This document shows positions 17,552 through 27,182 of a stretch of DNA of 64,000 nucleotides, piece by piece. This stretch comes from Shinella kummerowiae. GTDB lineage: Bacteria > Pseudomonadota > Alphaproteobacteria > Rhizobiales > Rhizobiaceae. Location: positions 491,159 through 555,158 of the forward strand of contig NZ_WUMK01000004.1 of NCBI RefSeq assembly GCF_009827055.1, read 5' to 3'. A program made the translations under genes and the position numbers. The first letter of the stretch is position 1. Every line of letters begins with the position of its first letter. The notes beneath the pieces were generated by a model that was given only the letters and a program-made list of their open reading frames with translations, made no database searches and had not been told where the DNA came from.

Positions 17552-18493
17552 TCAGTTGCCGTCAACCTGCCCGGCCCAGCTCTGCGTGTTAGACTGGCCA
17601 TCGAGGAAAGGCAGCGCGGTATTGACGAGGGCGGGCGCTGCGAAGGTTTCGTAGTGGGTCAGGCCCGGCAGGATGGCCAGACGGTTCTTTGACATGTTTT
17701 CCCGCATCCAGCCGGCATCCTTCAGCCCGCCGCCGAGCTTCTGGTAGAACTCGACGATATGTTCCGGGCGGATCATGTCGCTGTCGCCGAAGATCAGTAT
17801 GACCGGCATGGAGAGTTTCGCCACCGCATCGGAAGCGTCATATTTCTCGCGCATTGCCGCCCCCATCGCGTCGAGGAGTTTTGGAAACTCCGAGACATCC
17901 GGCGCCACCGCGGCGTAGGATTTGTACATCGGCGTCTCCTTCATCATGTCCGCCATCGCGCCCGAAACCGCCTCCTGCTGCGGGATCATCTCGGGAAAGA
18001 AGCCGTTCCGGGCAAACGGCGCAGAGGCGATGACGAGGCGGCGCACCTTGTCCGGCGCCTGCGCGGCCATCTGCAGCGCGACACCGCCGCCGAAGGAATA
18101 GCCGAGCACATCGACCTGGTCGTAGCCGAGCGCCGTCACCAGTTCGGCCATATCCTTGCCGATCGCCGGAATGTCGATCGGCCGGTCGCCGAGCGGCGTG
18201 CGGCCGTGCCCCTGCAGATCGACGCCGATCACCTGGCGCTTGTCCTGCAACGTCTTGAGATTGGCGCCGAACATCTCGATCTGGCCGAGGCCGCCATGCA
18301 GCAGCAGCAGAGGTTCGCCCTCACCCCGGATCTCGTAATAGTAGTTGATGCCGTTGACCGCGAGATGGCCAGCCTTGTCCGGCTTGCCGGCCTCGCCCTG
18401 CAACGGGTTTTCCTTGGCCTCCTCGGCGGCTGCGACGGGTGCAAAAGCGGCAAGGGCCGCGGTCAGAAGGGTGATGATGGTCATCCTGGGCAT
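17552..18493 (-). CDS. Exported alpha/beta hydrolase
   Basis: A 313-aa protein with a signal peptide (LTAALAAFAPVAAAEE, cleavage near residue 23) and an alpha/beta-hydrolase fold. The oxyanion motif is LLLLHGGLGQ (about 63-72), the nucleophile elbow GYSFGGG has Ser133, the acid is in FGDSDMIRPEH, and the His is in GLTHYETF. It should act in the periplasm on an unknown ester, amide or halide. The start at 18493 has a GAGGAGAA site; upstream in-frame sequence lacks signal-peptide character. Signal-bearing relatives are common in Rhizobiaceae. Confidence 0.88.
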   Translation of the reverse strand: MPRMTIITLLTAALAAFAPVAAAEEAKENPLQGEAGKPDKAGHLAVNGINYYYEIRGEGEPLLLLHGGLGQIEMFGANLKTLQDKRQVIGVDLQGHGRTPLGDRPIDIPAIGKDMAELVTALGYDQVDVLGYSFGGGVALQMAAQAPDKVRRLVIASAPFARNGFFPEMIPQQEAVSGAMADMMKETPMYKSYAAVAPDVSEFPKLLDAMGAAMREKYDASDAVAKLSMPVILIFGDSDMIRPEHIVEFYQKLGGGLKDAGWMRENMSKNRLAILPGLTHYETFAAPALVNTALPFLDGQSNTQSWAGQVDGN

Positions 18494-18759
18494 GTCGTTC
18501 TCCTCGGTTCCAACCGGCGCCCCGCCGGCTTCATGCACCAAGGACGCCGGCCGCATCGCCGACCCGACACTGCAACGCAAATTTTCCGCGAAGCGCTTAC
18601 GGATTTGATTCAACCGGCTGCCGGATTGAATCCGAACTCTTCGGCAACGCACTGAAATCAATAGAAGATTCAAATCACAGCCGACCCACGCCATGGAAGA
18701 AAACATTAACCGGCGCATGGCAATATTAGCGCAAAATCAGATACATTTCCGGGCAGACC

Positions 18760-19074
18760 ATGGCACACAGCTTTTCCTACACGCACTATGATCTCGACCT
18801 GCAGCGCGGCGGGGCGGTGATCGAGATCACGCTGTCGGCGATTGCCAATGTGCGCCTGATGAGCCATGCCAACTTCGACCTGTTCAAGAACGCCCGCCAG
18901 CACAAATTCCTCGGCGGCGTCGCCAAACAATCCCCCATCCGCCTGAAGATCCCGGAAAGCGGCCACTGGCACGTGGTGATCGATATGGAAGGACATCCCG
19001 GCAAGGCGGAGTCGTCGATCAAGATCGTGCCGCTTGCCCCGCAGAAACCGGCGCAGCGCTTTGGTGCTGCCTAA
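18760..19074 (+). CDS. DUF1883 domain protein
   Basis: A 104-aa protein that is DUF1883 over nearly its whole length (YTHYDLDLQRGGAVIEITLS through GHWHVVIDMEGH). It is a small beta-rich domain of unknown function, sometimes fused to TIR-type domains in other bacteria; here it is alone. There is no signal peptide. Its stop overlaps the stop of rarA on the other strand by a few bases, so the two transcripts converge head-on. The upstream region 18494-18759 is AT-richer and shared with the divergent hydrolase gene. Confidence 0.8.
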   Translation: MAHSFSYTHYDLDLQRGGAVIEITLSAIANVRLMSHANFDLFKNARQHKFLGGVAKQSPIRLKIPESGHWHVVIDMEGHPGKAESSIKIVPLAPQKPAQRFGAA

Positions 19075-20378
19075 CCCCGCTCCCGCCGCAGCTTCGCCCA
19101 CCATTCGAGCCGCTTGCGCAGCTCCCGCTCGAAACCGCGTTCCGGCGGGTCGTAGAATTGGCGGCGGCCCATTTTTTCCGGAAAGTAGTCCTGGCCGGAA
19201 AAGGCGTCGGGCTCGTCGTGGTCGTAGCGGTATCCGTCGCCGTAGCCTTCGCCCTTCATCAGCTTGGTCGGCGCGTTGAGAATGTGCTTTGGCGGCAGCA
19301 GCGAGCCGTGTTCCTTGGCCGCGCGCATCGCCGATTTGTAGGCGGTGTAGACGGCGTTCGATTTCGGCGCGGTGGCAAGGTAGAGGCAGGCCTGCGCCAG
19401 CGCGAGGTCGCCTTCCGGCGAGCCGAGGAAGTCATAGGCGTCCTTCACGGCATTGCACACGACGAGCGCCTGCGGATCGGCAAGACCGATATCCTCCACC
19501 GCCATGCGCACCATGCGGCGGCACAGGAACAACGGATCCTCCCCGGCATCCAGCATGCGGGTAAGATAGTAGAGCGACGCATCGGGGTCGGATCCGCGCA
19601 CGGCTTTGTGCAGAGCGGAGATGAGATTGTAGTGGCCGTCCTGAGACTTGTCATAGACCGGTGCGCGGCGCTGCACGATGCGGAAGAGATCGTCCTGCCC
19701 GAAGGTTTCACCCGCACGGGCCGCGCGCCACACCTCCTCTGCCAGCGTCAGCACCGCCCTGCCGTCGCCGTCGGCCATACGCAGCAGCGATGCCCGCGCC
19801 TCCGCGTCGAGCGGCAGGGGTTTTTCCTGGACCGCCTCGGCGCGCTGCAACAGCTCCTCGAGGCTCGCCTCGTCATGCGGCTTGAAGGTGAGCACGCGGG
19901 CGCGGGACAAAAGAGCGGCGTTGAGCTCGAAGGACGGGTTTTCCGTCGTCGCGCCGACAAGCACGATGGTGCCATCCTCCATGACCGGCAGGAAACTGTC
20001 CTGCTGGGCTCGGTTGAAGCGGTGGATCTCGTCGACGAAGAGCAGCGTCTGACGTCCGCCCATGCGGCGCTGGCGGGCTGCGTCGAACATCTTCTTGAGA
20101 TCGGCGACACCGGAAAAGATCGCCGAAATCTGCTCGAAGGCAAGACCGGTCTCGCCGGACAGCAGGCGCGCCACCGTCGTTTTGCCGGTGCCGGGCGGCC
20201 CCCAGAAGATCATCGAGCCGAGCGAGCCGGCCTCGATCATGCGCGACAGCACCCCGTCCGGCCCGGTCAAGTGTTCCTGGCCGGACACTTCGCCCAGCGT
20301 GCGGGGGCGCAGGCGATCGGCAAGCGGGCGCTTGGCGGCCATGTCCTCCGGTTCACGCGGGGCGAAGAGGTCGCTCAT
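19071..20378 (-). CDS. rarA: Replication-associated recombination protein A (MgsA/RarA)
   Basis: A 435-aa AAA+ ATPase related to clamp loaders and to Holliday-branch helicase RuvB. Walker A GPPGTGKT is at 60-67, Walker B is in [10 protein letters not shown], sensor 1 is in [11 protein letters not shown], and the MgsA tetramerisation region is C-terminal ([27 protein letters not shown]). It acts at stalled replication forks with single-strand binding protein. Its start overlaps the stop of the Deg protease gene by four bases, so the pair is probably one transcript. Confidence 0.95.
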   Translation of the reverse strand: MSDLFAPREPEDMAAKRPLADRLRPRTLGEVSGQEHLTGPDGVLSRMIEAGSLGSMIFWGPPGTGKTTVARLLSGETGLAFEQISAIFSGVADLKKMFDAARQRRMGGRQTLLFVDEIHRFNRAQQDSFLPVMEDGTIVLVGATTENPSFELNAALLSRARVLTFKPHDEASLEELLQRAEAVQEKPLPLDAEARASLLRMADGDGRAVLTLAEEVWRAARAGETFGQDDLFRIVQRRAPVYDKSQDGHYNLISALHKAVRGSDPDASLYYLTRMLDAGEDPLFLCRRMVRMAVEDIGLADPQALVVCNAVKDAYDFLGSPEGDLALAQACLYLATAPKSNAVYTAYKSAMRAAKEHGSLLPPKHILNAPTKLMKGEGYGDGYRYDHDEPDAFSGQDYFPEKMGRRQFYDPPERGFERELRKRLEWWAKLRRERG

Positions 20379-21778
20379 CGGAAGAACTGGCGGATGCGCT
20401 GGCCGTCACGTTCGATCTCGACGCGCCAGATGGATGGGTCCTCGTTGACGAGCTTGGCGAGGATTTCGCTCGACGTCACCTCGGTCCCGTTAAGCTCGAT
20501 GATGATGTCGCGCGGCTGCAGGCCGATGCGGGCGGCCGGCGAACCACGGTTGATCTCGGTGATGACGACGCCGGTCGCCGTCCGGTTCATCGGCATGCGC
20601 AGCTCTTCGGCAATGCGCGGCGACAGGTTGGCGACGACCGCACCGGAGAAGGGATTGCGGCCATCGATCAGCCGCTCATCCCGCGGCGTCGTCTCGGGCG
20701 CACGGTCAAGCGACAGCGTCAGATCCTCTTCCTTGCCGTTGTTGACGACGGTGATGCGCGCTGTTCCACCGATGCCGACCGTGGTCAGGCGGTAACCGAG
20801 GGCGTCGGGATGTTCGACGGCAATACCGTTCACCGCCGTGATGACCTGTCCCGGCTTCATGCCGGCCTTTTCCGCCGGACTGCCGGCCTGTACCTGCGAA
20901 ATCAGCGCGCCGCGCGCCCTTTGCAGGCCGAGCGCTTCGGCCACTTCCGAGGTAACCGCCTCGAAGGTAGCGCCGACGAAGGGGCGGTCGAAGCTGGCGC
21001 TGCCGTTCTCCGCACTGGCGATGAATGTTTTCACGAGGTTTGCCGGAATGGCGAAGCCGACGCCGTTCGAGCCGCCGCCGCGCGAAAAGATCGCGGTGTT
21101 GATGCCGATCAGCTCGCCATTCATGTTGATCAGGCCGCCGCCGGAATTGCCGGGATTGATCGAGGCATCCGTCTGGATGAAGAAGCCGAAATCGCCCGAA
21201 CGCACCTGGTTGCGCGCCAGCGCAGACACGATACCGCTGGTCACCGTCTGGCCGACGCCGAAGGGGTTGCCGATCGCGAGAACCAGATCGCCGACCGCGA
21301 CCGCGTCGCTATCGCCCAGCGGCAGTGCCGTGAATTCGAAGTCCCCTTTGACCTTCAGCACAGCGAGGTCGACACGCTCGTCCTTCAGAACGACGGTGCT
21401 TTCATATTCGCGACCATCGGCCAGCGCGATCTTGATGTCGCTGGCACCCTCGATCACATGGTTGTTGGTGACGACAATGCCCTTCGTGCCGACGATGACG
21501 CCGGAGCCGAGCGACGACTGCTTCTCGCTGCGGTTCGGCATGCGCTGGCCGAAAAACTCCTCGAAGAAGGGATCGCCTTCGAAGATCGAGCGGCGTTCGA
21601 CGACGCGCTCGGCATAGACGTTCACGACGGCATTCTCGACCTGCTTGACGAGCGGCGCGAAGGACAGCTGCATTTCCATGCGCGACTGCGGCACGGTGCG
21701 CTCCTGGGCCATGGCGGGCGACACAAGCGCCAGCGCAAGAACCACCGGAGCGGCAAACAGGGTGCGGACATTCAGCAT
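20375..21778 (-). CDS. degQ: Periplasmic Do-family serine protease
   Basis: A 467-aa DegP/DegQ-like protease and chaperone. The signal peptide ends at AMAQ (residue 25). The trypsin-like domain has His107 in TNNHVIEG, Asp137 in RVDLAVL and Ser212 in NPGNSGGGL, and is followed by two PDZ domains (about 265-360 and 375-460). It should form a periplasmic oligomer that degrades misfolded envelope proteins. It lies upstream of rarA (four-base overlap) and divergent from msrP; the neighbouring periplasmic methionine sulfoxide repair genes make an envelope-stress setting. The symbol degQ versus degP cannot be decided from sequence alone. Confidence 0.93.
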   Translation of the reverse strand: MLNVRTLFAAPVVLALALVSPAMAQERTVPQSRMEMQLSFAPLVKQVENAVVNVYAERVVERRSIFEGDPFFEEFFGQRMPNRSEKQSSLGSGVIVGTKGIVVTNNHVIEGASDIKIALADGREYESTVVLKDERVDLAVLKVKGDFEFTALPLGDSDAVAVGDLVLAIGNPFGVGQTVTSGIVSALARNQVRSGDFGFFIQTDASINPGNSGGGLINMNGELIGINTAIFSRGGGSNGVGFAIPANLVKTFIASAENGSASFDRPFVGATFEAVTSEVAEALGLQRARGALISQVQAGSPAEKAGMKPGQVITAVNGIAVEHPDALGYRLTTVGIGGTARITVVNNGKEEDLTLSLDRAPETTPRDERLIDGRNPFSGAVVANLSPRIAEELRMPMNRTATGVVITEINRGSPAARIGLQPRDIIIELNGTEVTSSEILAKLVNEDPSIWRVEIERDGQRIRQFFR

Positions 21779-21982
21779 GGACGAGTCTCCTTCGTTTCTG
21801 CGCTACGATCAGATAGGATTTCGCGAGAAAAAAGGCAAACTGCGCCGGCACGTCCAATCGCGACGAAGTCACGCGCAAAGCACGAAAAAGTGGTCGCGGT
21901 AAATCTTTTGCTGCCGTTGAAACAACACGACCGCCATTTACGTAGGTACCAGGGAAAGCAACCGAACAGATCGAGCCTCACC

Positions 21983-22924
21983 ATGCCTCTCTACCGCCCG
22001 CCCCGCATCGCCGCTTCGGATATCACGCCAGAACACTGTTTCCTCAATCGCCGCACCTTTCTGGCCGCTGCGGCGGGCGGTGCCCTGGCCGCAGCCGGAA
22101 CCCCGGCTTTCGCGGAAGCGCTGAAGGCGTCGCCGAGCCAGTACAAGGTGGACGAGAAACTGACGCCGGAGAAAGACGTCACGACCTACAACAATTTCTA
22201 TGAGTTCGGCCTGGGCAAGGGCGATCCGGCGGCGAATTCGGAAAAATTCAAGCCGACGCCGTGGACCATCAAGGTCGATGGCCTCGTCGGCAAGCCGAAG
22301 GAGTTCGGATTGGAAGAGCTGCTGGCCATGCCGCTCGAGGACCGGGTCTATCGCATGCGTTGCGTGGAGGCCTGGTCCATGGTCATTCCGTGGGTCGGCT
22401 TTCCGCTTGCCGCCCTGCTCGACCAGGTCGAGCCGCTCGGCGACGCGAAATACGTCGCCTTCGAAACTATCGTCCGGCCGGAGGAGATGCCGGGGCAAGG
22501 CGGCTATTTCCAGTCGCTGCCCTGGCCCTATGTCGAGGGCCTGCGGCTCGACGAAGCGCGCCACCCGCTGACGATCCTCTCCGTCGGCGTCTACGGCAAG
22601 ACGCTGCCGAACCAGAACGGCGCGCCGATCCGACTGGTGGTGCCGTGGAAGTACGGCTTCAAGGGCATCAAGTCGATCGTCAAGATCACGCTCACCGACA
22701 AGCAGCCGCCTTCCACCTGGAACCTTGCCGCTGCAAACGAGTACGGCTTCTACGCCAACGTCAATCCGGAGGTCGATCACCCGCGTTGGAGCCAGGCGAG
22801 CGAGAACCGCATCGGCGAAGGCGGCTTCTTCGGCGCCAACCGCCGGCCGACCTTGCCGTTCAACGGCTATGCCGAGGAGGTCGCGAGCCTTTATGCCGGC
22901 ATGGATCTGAGGGCGAATTTCTGA
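21983..22924 (+). CDS. msrP: Protein-methionine-sulfoxide reductase, molybdopterin subunit
   Basis: A 313-aa MsrP (YedY) protein that repairs oxidised methionine in periplasmic proteins, using molybdopterin. The N-terminus has a twin-arginine signal ([12 protein letters not shown], Arg23-Arg24), so it is exported folded with cofactor. The sulfite-oxidase-type domain includes MRCVEAWSM with the molybdenum-binding Cys127. The next gene, msrQ, overlaps its stop by one base and supplies electrons. The start at 21983 is preferred; the long upstream open frame is the antisense of degQ. Confidence 0.95.
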   Translation: MPLYRPPRIAASDITPEHCFLNRRTFLAAAAGGALAAAGTPAFAEALKASPSQYKVDEKLTPEKDVTTYNNFYEFGLGKGDPAANSEKFKPTPWTIKVDGLVGKPKEFGLEELLAMPLEDRVYRMRCVEAWSMVIPWVGFPLAALLDQVEPLGDAKYVAFETIVRPEEMPGQGGYFQSLPWPYVEGLRLDEARHPLTILSVGVYGKTLPNQNGAPIRLVVPWKYGFKGIKSIVKITLTDKQPPSTWNLAAANEYGFYANVNPEVDHPRWSQASENRIGEGGFFGANRRPTLPFNGYAEEVASLYAGMDLRANF

Positions 22925-23568
22925 TGGCCAGCCTGCCCGCCCTGCCCCGCAAGTACCACGCGGCATCGATCTGGCTGCTCTATGCCGTCGGGTTGGTGCC
23001 GGCCGCCTATGGTTTCTATCTCGGCGCAACCGGAATGCTGCCCGGCAATCCGGTCAAGGAGTTCGAGCACCTGCTCGGCCTCTGGGCGCTGCGCTTCCTC
23101 GTGGCGACGCTCGCCATCACGCCGCTGCGGGATCTCTTCGGCATCAACTGGATCCGCTACCGGCGCGCGCTCGGGCTGCTGGCGTTCTGGTATGTGCTGA
23201 TGCACTTCCTGACCTATATGGTGCTCGACCAGTATCTCAACTTCGCCGCCATCCTCACCGATATCGCCAAGCGTCCCTTCATCACCATCGGCATGGCCGC
23301 CTTCGTGATGCTCATTCCGCTGGCGCTGACATCGAACAACTGGTCGATCCGCCGGCTCGGCCCGGGCTGGGTGAAACTGCACCGGCTCGTTTATGTGATT
23401 GCGGCGGCCGGCGCGTTGCACTTCGCCATGGCGGTGAAAGTGGTCGCGCTGGAACAGATGATCTATCTGGCGCTGGTGGCCCTGCTCATCGCCTGGCGCC
23501 CCATACGGCCGCGCTTCAACCGCTGGAAACGCGGGAACAACGGCCGGCCCCAATTCAACAGGGCATAA
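22924..23568 (+). CDS. msrQ: MsrP electron-donor membrane subunit (heme b)
   Basis: A 214-aa integral membrane protein of the ferric-reductase-like superfamily with about six spans and conserved His residues (FEHLLGLWALR, YVLMHFLTY, WVKLHRLVYVIAAAGALHF) that would ligate heme b. It passes electrons from the quinone pool or a cytoplasmic flavin reductase to MsrP. Its ATG overlaps the msrP stop (TGATG), giving tight coupling. A terminator follows at 23588-23617. Confidence 0.95.
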   Translation: MASLPALPRKYHAASIWLLYAVGLVPAAYGFYLGATGMLPGNPVKEFEHLLGLWALRFLVATLAITPLRDLFGINWIRYRRALGLLAFWYVLMHFLTYMVLDQYLNFAAILTDIAKRPFITIGMAAFVMLIPLALTSNNWSIRRLGPGWVKLHRLVYVIAAAGALHFAMAVKVVALEQMIYLALVALLIAWRPIRPRFNRWKRGNNGRPQFNRA

Positions 23569-23587
23569 AGTTCAACACGTCATAGAA

Positions 23588-23617
23588 AAGGCCGGGAGAT
23601 CGCTCTCCCGGCCTTTT
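23588..23617. terminator. Bidirectional terminator between msrQ and rplQ
   Basis: A GC-rich hairpin (GCCGGGAGA, TCGC, TCTCCCGGC) is flanked by AAAA on the left and TTTTT on the right, so it works as a rho-independent terminator in both directions. It ends msrPQ on the plus strand and the whole ribosomal supercluster after rplQ on the minus strand. Confidence 0.9.
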
Positions 23618-23638
23618 TCAATTCCGTATCCCGAAGGA

Positions 23639-24061
23639 TCAGGCTGCTTCAGCTTCGGCTTCAGCAGCAACACGTGCCTTGTCGGCCGCGCCCTTGGCAT
23701 CGACGTCGCGTTCGACGAACTCGATGACGGCGAGCGGGGCGTTGTCGCCGTGACGGTAGCCGGCCTTCATGATGCGAAGGTAGCCGCCGTTGCGGGTGGC
23801 GTAACGGGTTGCGATGGCGTCGAACAGCTTGGCGACGACGGTGACGTCACGGATCTGCGAGATCGCCTGACGACGAGCGTGCAGGTCGCCGCGCTTGCCG
23901 AGGGTGACGAGCTTCTCGACGATCGGACGAATTTCCTTCGCCTTCGGCAGCGTCGTGACGATCTGCTCATGCAGGATGAGCGAAGCAGCCATGTTGGCGA
24001 ACATCGCCTTGCGGTGGCTGGCGGTACGGTTGAGTTTGCGACCCGAATTCTGGTGGCGCAT
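23639..24061 (-). CDS. rplQ: 50S ribosomal protein L17
   Basis: A 140-aa bL17, which binds 23S rRNA near the peptide exit tunnel. It opens with the family N-terminus [20 protein letters not shown], and the alphaproteobacterial Ala/Glu-rich tail ends EAEAEAA. It is the last gene of the minus-strand supercluster, 136 bases after rpoA, and is followed by a bidirectional terminator. The spacer holds a hairpin that begins at the rpoA stop, so its expression may be separable from rpoA. Confidence 0.97.
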   Translation of the reverse strand: MRHQNSGRKLNRTASHRKAMFANMAASLILHEQIVTTLPKAKEIRPIVEKLVTLGKRGDLHARRQAISQIRDVTVVAKLFDAIATRYATRNGGYLRIMKAGYRHGDNAPLAVIEFVERDVDAKGAADKARVAAEAEAEAA

Positions 24062-24158
24062 CTCTATTCTCCTTCACATGCAGGCAGTTGCCTGCCGTTT
24101 GATGGTTCCGCATGTCCGTCCCGCTCCGCGGAACAAGGTCATGCGCGTTTGTACATGC

Positions 24159-24200
24159 TAAGGCCAGCGTGACGCGCCCCGAAGGGCGCGCGCGGCCTTA
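24159..24200 (-). terminator. UUCG-capped hairpin at the rpoA stop codon
   Basis: On the minus strand the hairpin starts with the TAA of rpoA: outer arms TAAGGCC and GGCCTTA enclose an inner GCGCCC-TTCG-GGGCGC stem with a C(UUCG)G tetraloop. No T tract follows, so it may be a pause, partial terminator or processing site rather than a full stop. Confidence 0.5.
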
Positions 24201-25208
24201 GTACTGGTCTTCGTAGCGCTTGGCGAGATCTTCGATGTTCTCGGGCGGCCATGCGGGCACTTCCATGCCGAGGTGCAGGCCCATGGAAGCGAGAACTTCC
24301 TTGATTTCGTTCAGCGACTTGCGACCAAAATTCGGAGTGCGAAGCATTTCGGCTTCGGTCTTCTGAATGAGATCGCCGATGTAGACGATGTTGTCGTTCT
24401 TCAGGCAGTTCGCCGAACGGACCGAAAGTTCCAGTTCGTCGACCTTCTTGAGGAGCGCCGGGTTGAAGGCGAGCTCGGTGACCGACTCTTCTTCGGCTTC
24501 CTTCTGCGGTTCGTCGAAGTTGACGAAGACCGAGAGCTGGTCCTGAAGAATGCGGGCCGCGAACGCGATCGCATCTTCGCCGGTGACGGAGCCGTCAGTC
24601 TCGATCGACATGGTCAGCTTGTCGTAGTCGAGAACCTGGCCTTCGCGGGTGTTTTCCACCTTGTAGGACACTTTCTTGACCGGCGAGTAGAGGCTGTCGA
24701 TCGGGATGAGGCCGATCGGAGCGTCTTCAGAGCGGTTGCGGTCAGCCGGGACGTAACCCTTGCCGTTGTTGACCGTGAACTCCATGCGGATCTCCGCGCC
24801 CTCGTCGAGGGTGCAGATGACATGGTTGGGGTTCAGGATCTCGATGTCGCCGACCGTCTGGATATCACCAGCCGTCACAACGCCCGGACCCTGCTTGCGC
24901 ACGACCATACGCTTGGAATCGTCGCCATCCATCTTGATGGCGATTTCCTTGATGTTGAGCACGATGTCGGTCACGTCTTCGCGGACACCCGGGATCGACG
25001 AGAATTCGTGCAGGACGCCGTCGATCTGCACGGCGGTAACAGCCGCGCCACGCAGCGACGACAGGAGAACGCGACGCAGCGCGTTGCCGAGCGTCAGGCC
25101 GAAGCCACGTTCCAGCGGCTCGGCAACAAGGCTTGCCTTGGTGCGGCCGGAGGAGGTGAACTCCACCTTGTTCGGCTTGATCAGTTCCTGCCAGTTTTTC
25201 TGGATCAT
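24198..25208 (-). CDS. rpoA: DNA-directed RNA polymerase subunit alpha
   Basis: A 336-aa alpha subunit. The N-terminal dimerisation and assembly domain (about 1-230; [21 protein letters not shown]) is followed by an acidic linker ([12 protein letters not shown]) and the C-terminal DNA and activator-binding domain (about 250-320), with the UP-element-contact region RSANCLKN and [10 protein letters not shown]. The start at 25208 gives the family N-terminus [10 protein letters not shown]; 27 upstream in-frame codons are rejected. It lies 100 bases after rpsK and begins the final two-gene segment before rplQ. Confidence 0.97.
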   Translation of the reverse strand: MIQKNWQELIKPNKVEFTSSGRTKASLVAEPLERGFGLTLGNALRRVLLSSLRGAAVTAVQIDGVLHEFSSIPGVREDVTDIVLNIKEIAIKMDGDDSKRMVVRKQGPGVVTAGDIQTVGDIEILNPNHVICTLDEGAEIRMEFTVNNGKGYVPADRNRSEDAPIGLIPIDSLYSPVKKVSYKVENTREGQVLDYDKLTMSIETDGSVTGEDAIAFAARILQDQLSVFVNFDEPQKEAEEESVTELAFNPALLKKVDELELSVRSANCLKNDNIVYIGDLIQKTEAEMLRTPNFGRKSLNEIKEVLASMGLHLGMEVPAWPPENIEDLAKRYEDQY

Positions 25209-25308
25209 ATGTTTTGCCTTCCGTTCGCCGCCACCATTCAATCGTGACGGCCGAGCCCTGAAGATCCATGGAAGCCGACCGGCTCCCATGGTTGTTCGAA
25301 TGCGATGA

Positions 25309-25698
25309 TCAGACGCGGCGCTTCTTGCGCGGACGGCAACCGTTGTGCGGGATCGGGGTCACGTCGCGGATCGACGTGATCATGAAGCCGGCAGCCTGGA
25401 GGGCGCGCAGAGCCGATTCACGGCCCGAACCCGGACCGCAGACTTCGACTTCCAGCGACTTCATGCCGTGTTCCTGAGCCTTCTTGGCGCAGTCTTCAGC
25501 AGCGATCTGAGCGGCGAACGGGGTCGACTTACGCGAACCCTTGAAGCCCTTGGCACCGGCCGACGACCAGGCAATGGCGTTGCCCTGTGCATCGGTGATG
25601 GTGATCATCGTGTTGTTGAACGAAGAATTGACGTGAGCAACACCCGAGGTGATGTTCTTGCGTTCGCGACGGCGGACGCGTGCGGCTTCCTTGGCCAT
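25309..25698 (-). CDS. rpsK: 30S ribosomal protein S11
   Basis: A 129-aa uS11 of the platform, contacting 16S rRNA near the mRNA exit. The conserved stretches [18 protein letters not shown] and the C-terminal [15 protein letters not shown] are intact. The ATG at 25698 is chosen over a 9-codon upstream extension because it gives the family start [12 protein letters not shown] and follows an AAAGGA site. It is separated from rpsM by an unusually long 245-base spacer with direct repeats. Confidence 0.97.
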   Translation of the reverse strand: MAKEAARVRRRERKNITSGVAHVNSSFNNTMITITDAQGNAIAWSSAGAKGFKGSRKSTPFAAQIAAEDCAKKAQEHGMKSLEVEVCGPGSGRESALRALQAAGFMITSIRDVTPIPHNGCRPRKKRRV

Positions 25699-25714
25699 GG
25701 GTAGTCCTTTCGTT

Positions 25715-25853
25715 GATCTCGACACCGCCGTAGTACCAGCGGCTCCACCGGGAAGGGACTGAAGTCCCTGCCCTGAACAATAAATGCACGCGGGGCCCGG
25801 AGGGCGATGCGTGCGGCGATATCGTCACTGCCGTAATGCCAGCAGCTCCACCG
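25715..25853. repeat. Imperfect direct repeat in the rpsM-rpsK spacer
   Basis: Two 36-base copies, 25715-25750 and 25818-25853, match at 30 of 36 positions (GATNTCGNCACNGCCGTA core, then CCAGCNGCTCCACCG). The 67 bases between include a small GGGACT-GAAGTCCC hairpin. The function is unknown; it lies entirely in the non-coding gap. Confidence 0.6.
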
Positions 25854-25943
25854 ACCGGGACCAACGCATGATGCAAGGCCCCGCTCGAAACTCAAAAGAG
25901 GCCGGCGCGAAGCGCCAGCCTCTCATTCCCCGTTTCCGGGAAA

Positions 25944-26312
25944 TTACTTCTTCTTGCCTGCGATGGCCTTTGCCGGGCCCTTGCGGGTGCGGGCATTGGT
26001 GTGCGTGCGCTGACCGCGGACCGGAAGGCCACGACGGTGACGCAGACCACGGTAGCAACCGAGGTCCATGAGGCGCTTGATGTTCATCGAGGTTTCGCGA
26101 CGCAGGTCACCTTCGACCTGGTAGTCGCGGTCAATGGCTTCGCGGATCTGCAGGATTTCTGCGTCCGTGAGCTGGTGCACGCGACGATCAGCCGGGATAC
26201 CGACCTTCTCGATGAGTTCCTGTGCGAATTTCGGGCCGATCCCGTGGATATAGGTCAGCGCGATGACTACGCGCTTCGCGGTCGGGATGTTGACGCCAGC
26301 GATACGTGCCAC
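25944..26312 (-). CDS. rpsM: 30S ribosomal protein S13
   Basis: A 122-aa uS13 of the small-subunit head, which bridges to the large subunit and contacts P-site tRNA with its basic tail. It begins [20 protein letters not shown] and ends in the Lys-rich tail [12 protein letters not shown]. The start codon is GTG, with a strong AAGGAG site 7 bases away. It is the first gene of the alpha-type segment and appears to have its own promoter at 26484-26512. No rpmJ or infA lies upstream, as is usual in this lineage. Confidence 0.97.
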   Translation of the reverse strand: MARIAGVNIPTAKRVVIALTYIHGIGPKFAQELIEKVGIPADRRVHQLTDAEILQIREAIDRDYQVEGDLRRETSMNIKRLMDLGCYRGLRHRRGLPVRGQRTHTNARTRKGPAKAIAGKKK

Positions 26313-26483
26313 GCCTGTTCTCCTTGCTTCCAGTTGCCATCCGGCAAGTGGTTTTCTTCATATGAAACGGCCCAGAAGCCGTGTCGCTCAATTGAGGTTC
26401 GGGACATGTCGAAAACGACCGAACCCGGACTTCGTTTTTGGAAATCCGCGCCGATCGCAATGGTATGTCGCGAGTTGGCGCTG

Positions 26484-26512
26484 TCTTAAGGGGGAATCGG
26501 CCAAAAAGTCAA
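26484..26512 (-). promoter_or_regulatory. Candidate sigma-70 promoter for rpsM-rpsK-rpoA-rplQ
   Basis: On the minus strand TTGACT (26507-26512), a 17-base spacer and TTAAGA (26484-26489), about 170 bases before rpsM in the 285-base gap after adk. The -35 is good and the -10 moderate. Confidence 0.5.
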
Positions 26513-26597
26513 CTCCCCGGCCGGCCCTTTTTAGGCTTTGAGCCGCGAAAGCGGTCCCTGACGGATAACCGCTTCACACTTTTCCTGGAATTGCTTC

Positions 26598-27182
26598 TCA
26601 GGCCTTCTCCAGAATCCCGTCGATTTCGGCGGTCACGACATCGACATTGGCCATGCCGTCGACCGTCTGGAGCTTACCGGTCGAAGCGTAGTAGCTCGAC
26701 AGCGGCGCAGTCTTTTCGCGGTATTCCGTCAAGCGGCGCTTGAAGGCTTCCGGATTGTCGTCGGAGCGAACCGTACCGCCGGCGGCGATGGTTTCCGCCA
26801 CGCGATTCTCCATGCGCTTGACCAGCGCATCCTCGTCGACCTTCAGTTCGATGACGGCATCAAGGGCGATGCCCTTGCCGGCGAGAATCTTGTCGAGGGC
26901 CTCGGCCTGCGGAACCGTGCGCGGGTAACCATCGAGGATGAAGCCCTTCGCGCAGTCGGCCGAATCAACACGATCGGACACGATCTCGTTGACAATCGCA
27001 TCGGAAACGAGCTGGCCGGCATCCATGACAGCCTTCGCGCGCTTGCCGACATCCGTGCCGGCGGCTACAGCCGCCCGCAGCATGTCGCCCGTGGAAAGCT
27101 GCGGAATACCGTGCTTTTCCGTCAGGAGCTTGGCTTGTGTACCCTTGCCAGCCCCCGGCGGCCCCAGAAAAATCAGTCTCAT
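26598..27182 (-). CDS. adk: Adenylate kinase
   Basis: A 194-aa adenylate kinase that interconverts ATP + AMP with 2 ADP. The phosphate loop [14 protein letters not shown] is at about 5-18 and the AMP-binding stretch is [11 protein letters not shown]. The LID domain is the short form without zinc cysteines ([14 protein letters not shown]), hence the length under 200 aa. Its start overlaps the secY stop by four bases, so it is coupled to secY, the common arrangement in the spc region. A 285-base gap with a candidate promoter separates it from rpsM. Confidence 0.97.
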   Translation of the reverse strand: MRLIFLGPPGAGKGTQAKLLTEKHGIPQLSTGDMLRAAVAAGTDVGKRAKAVMDAGQLVSDAIVNEIVSDRVDSADCAKGFILDGYPRTVPQAEALDKILAGKGIALDAVIELKVDEDALVKRMENRVAETIAAGGTVRSDDNPEAFKRRLTEYREKTAPLSSYYASTGKLQTVDGMANVDVVTAEIDGILEKA

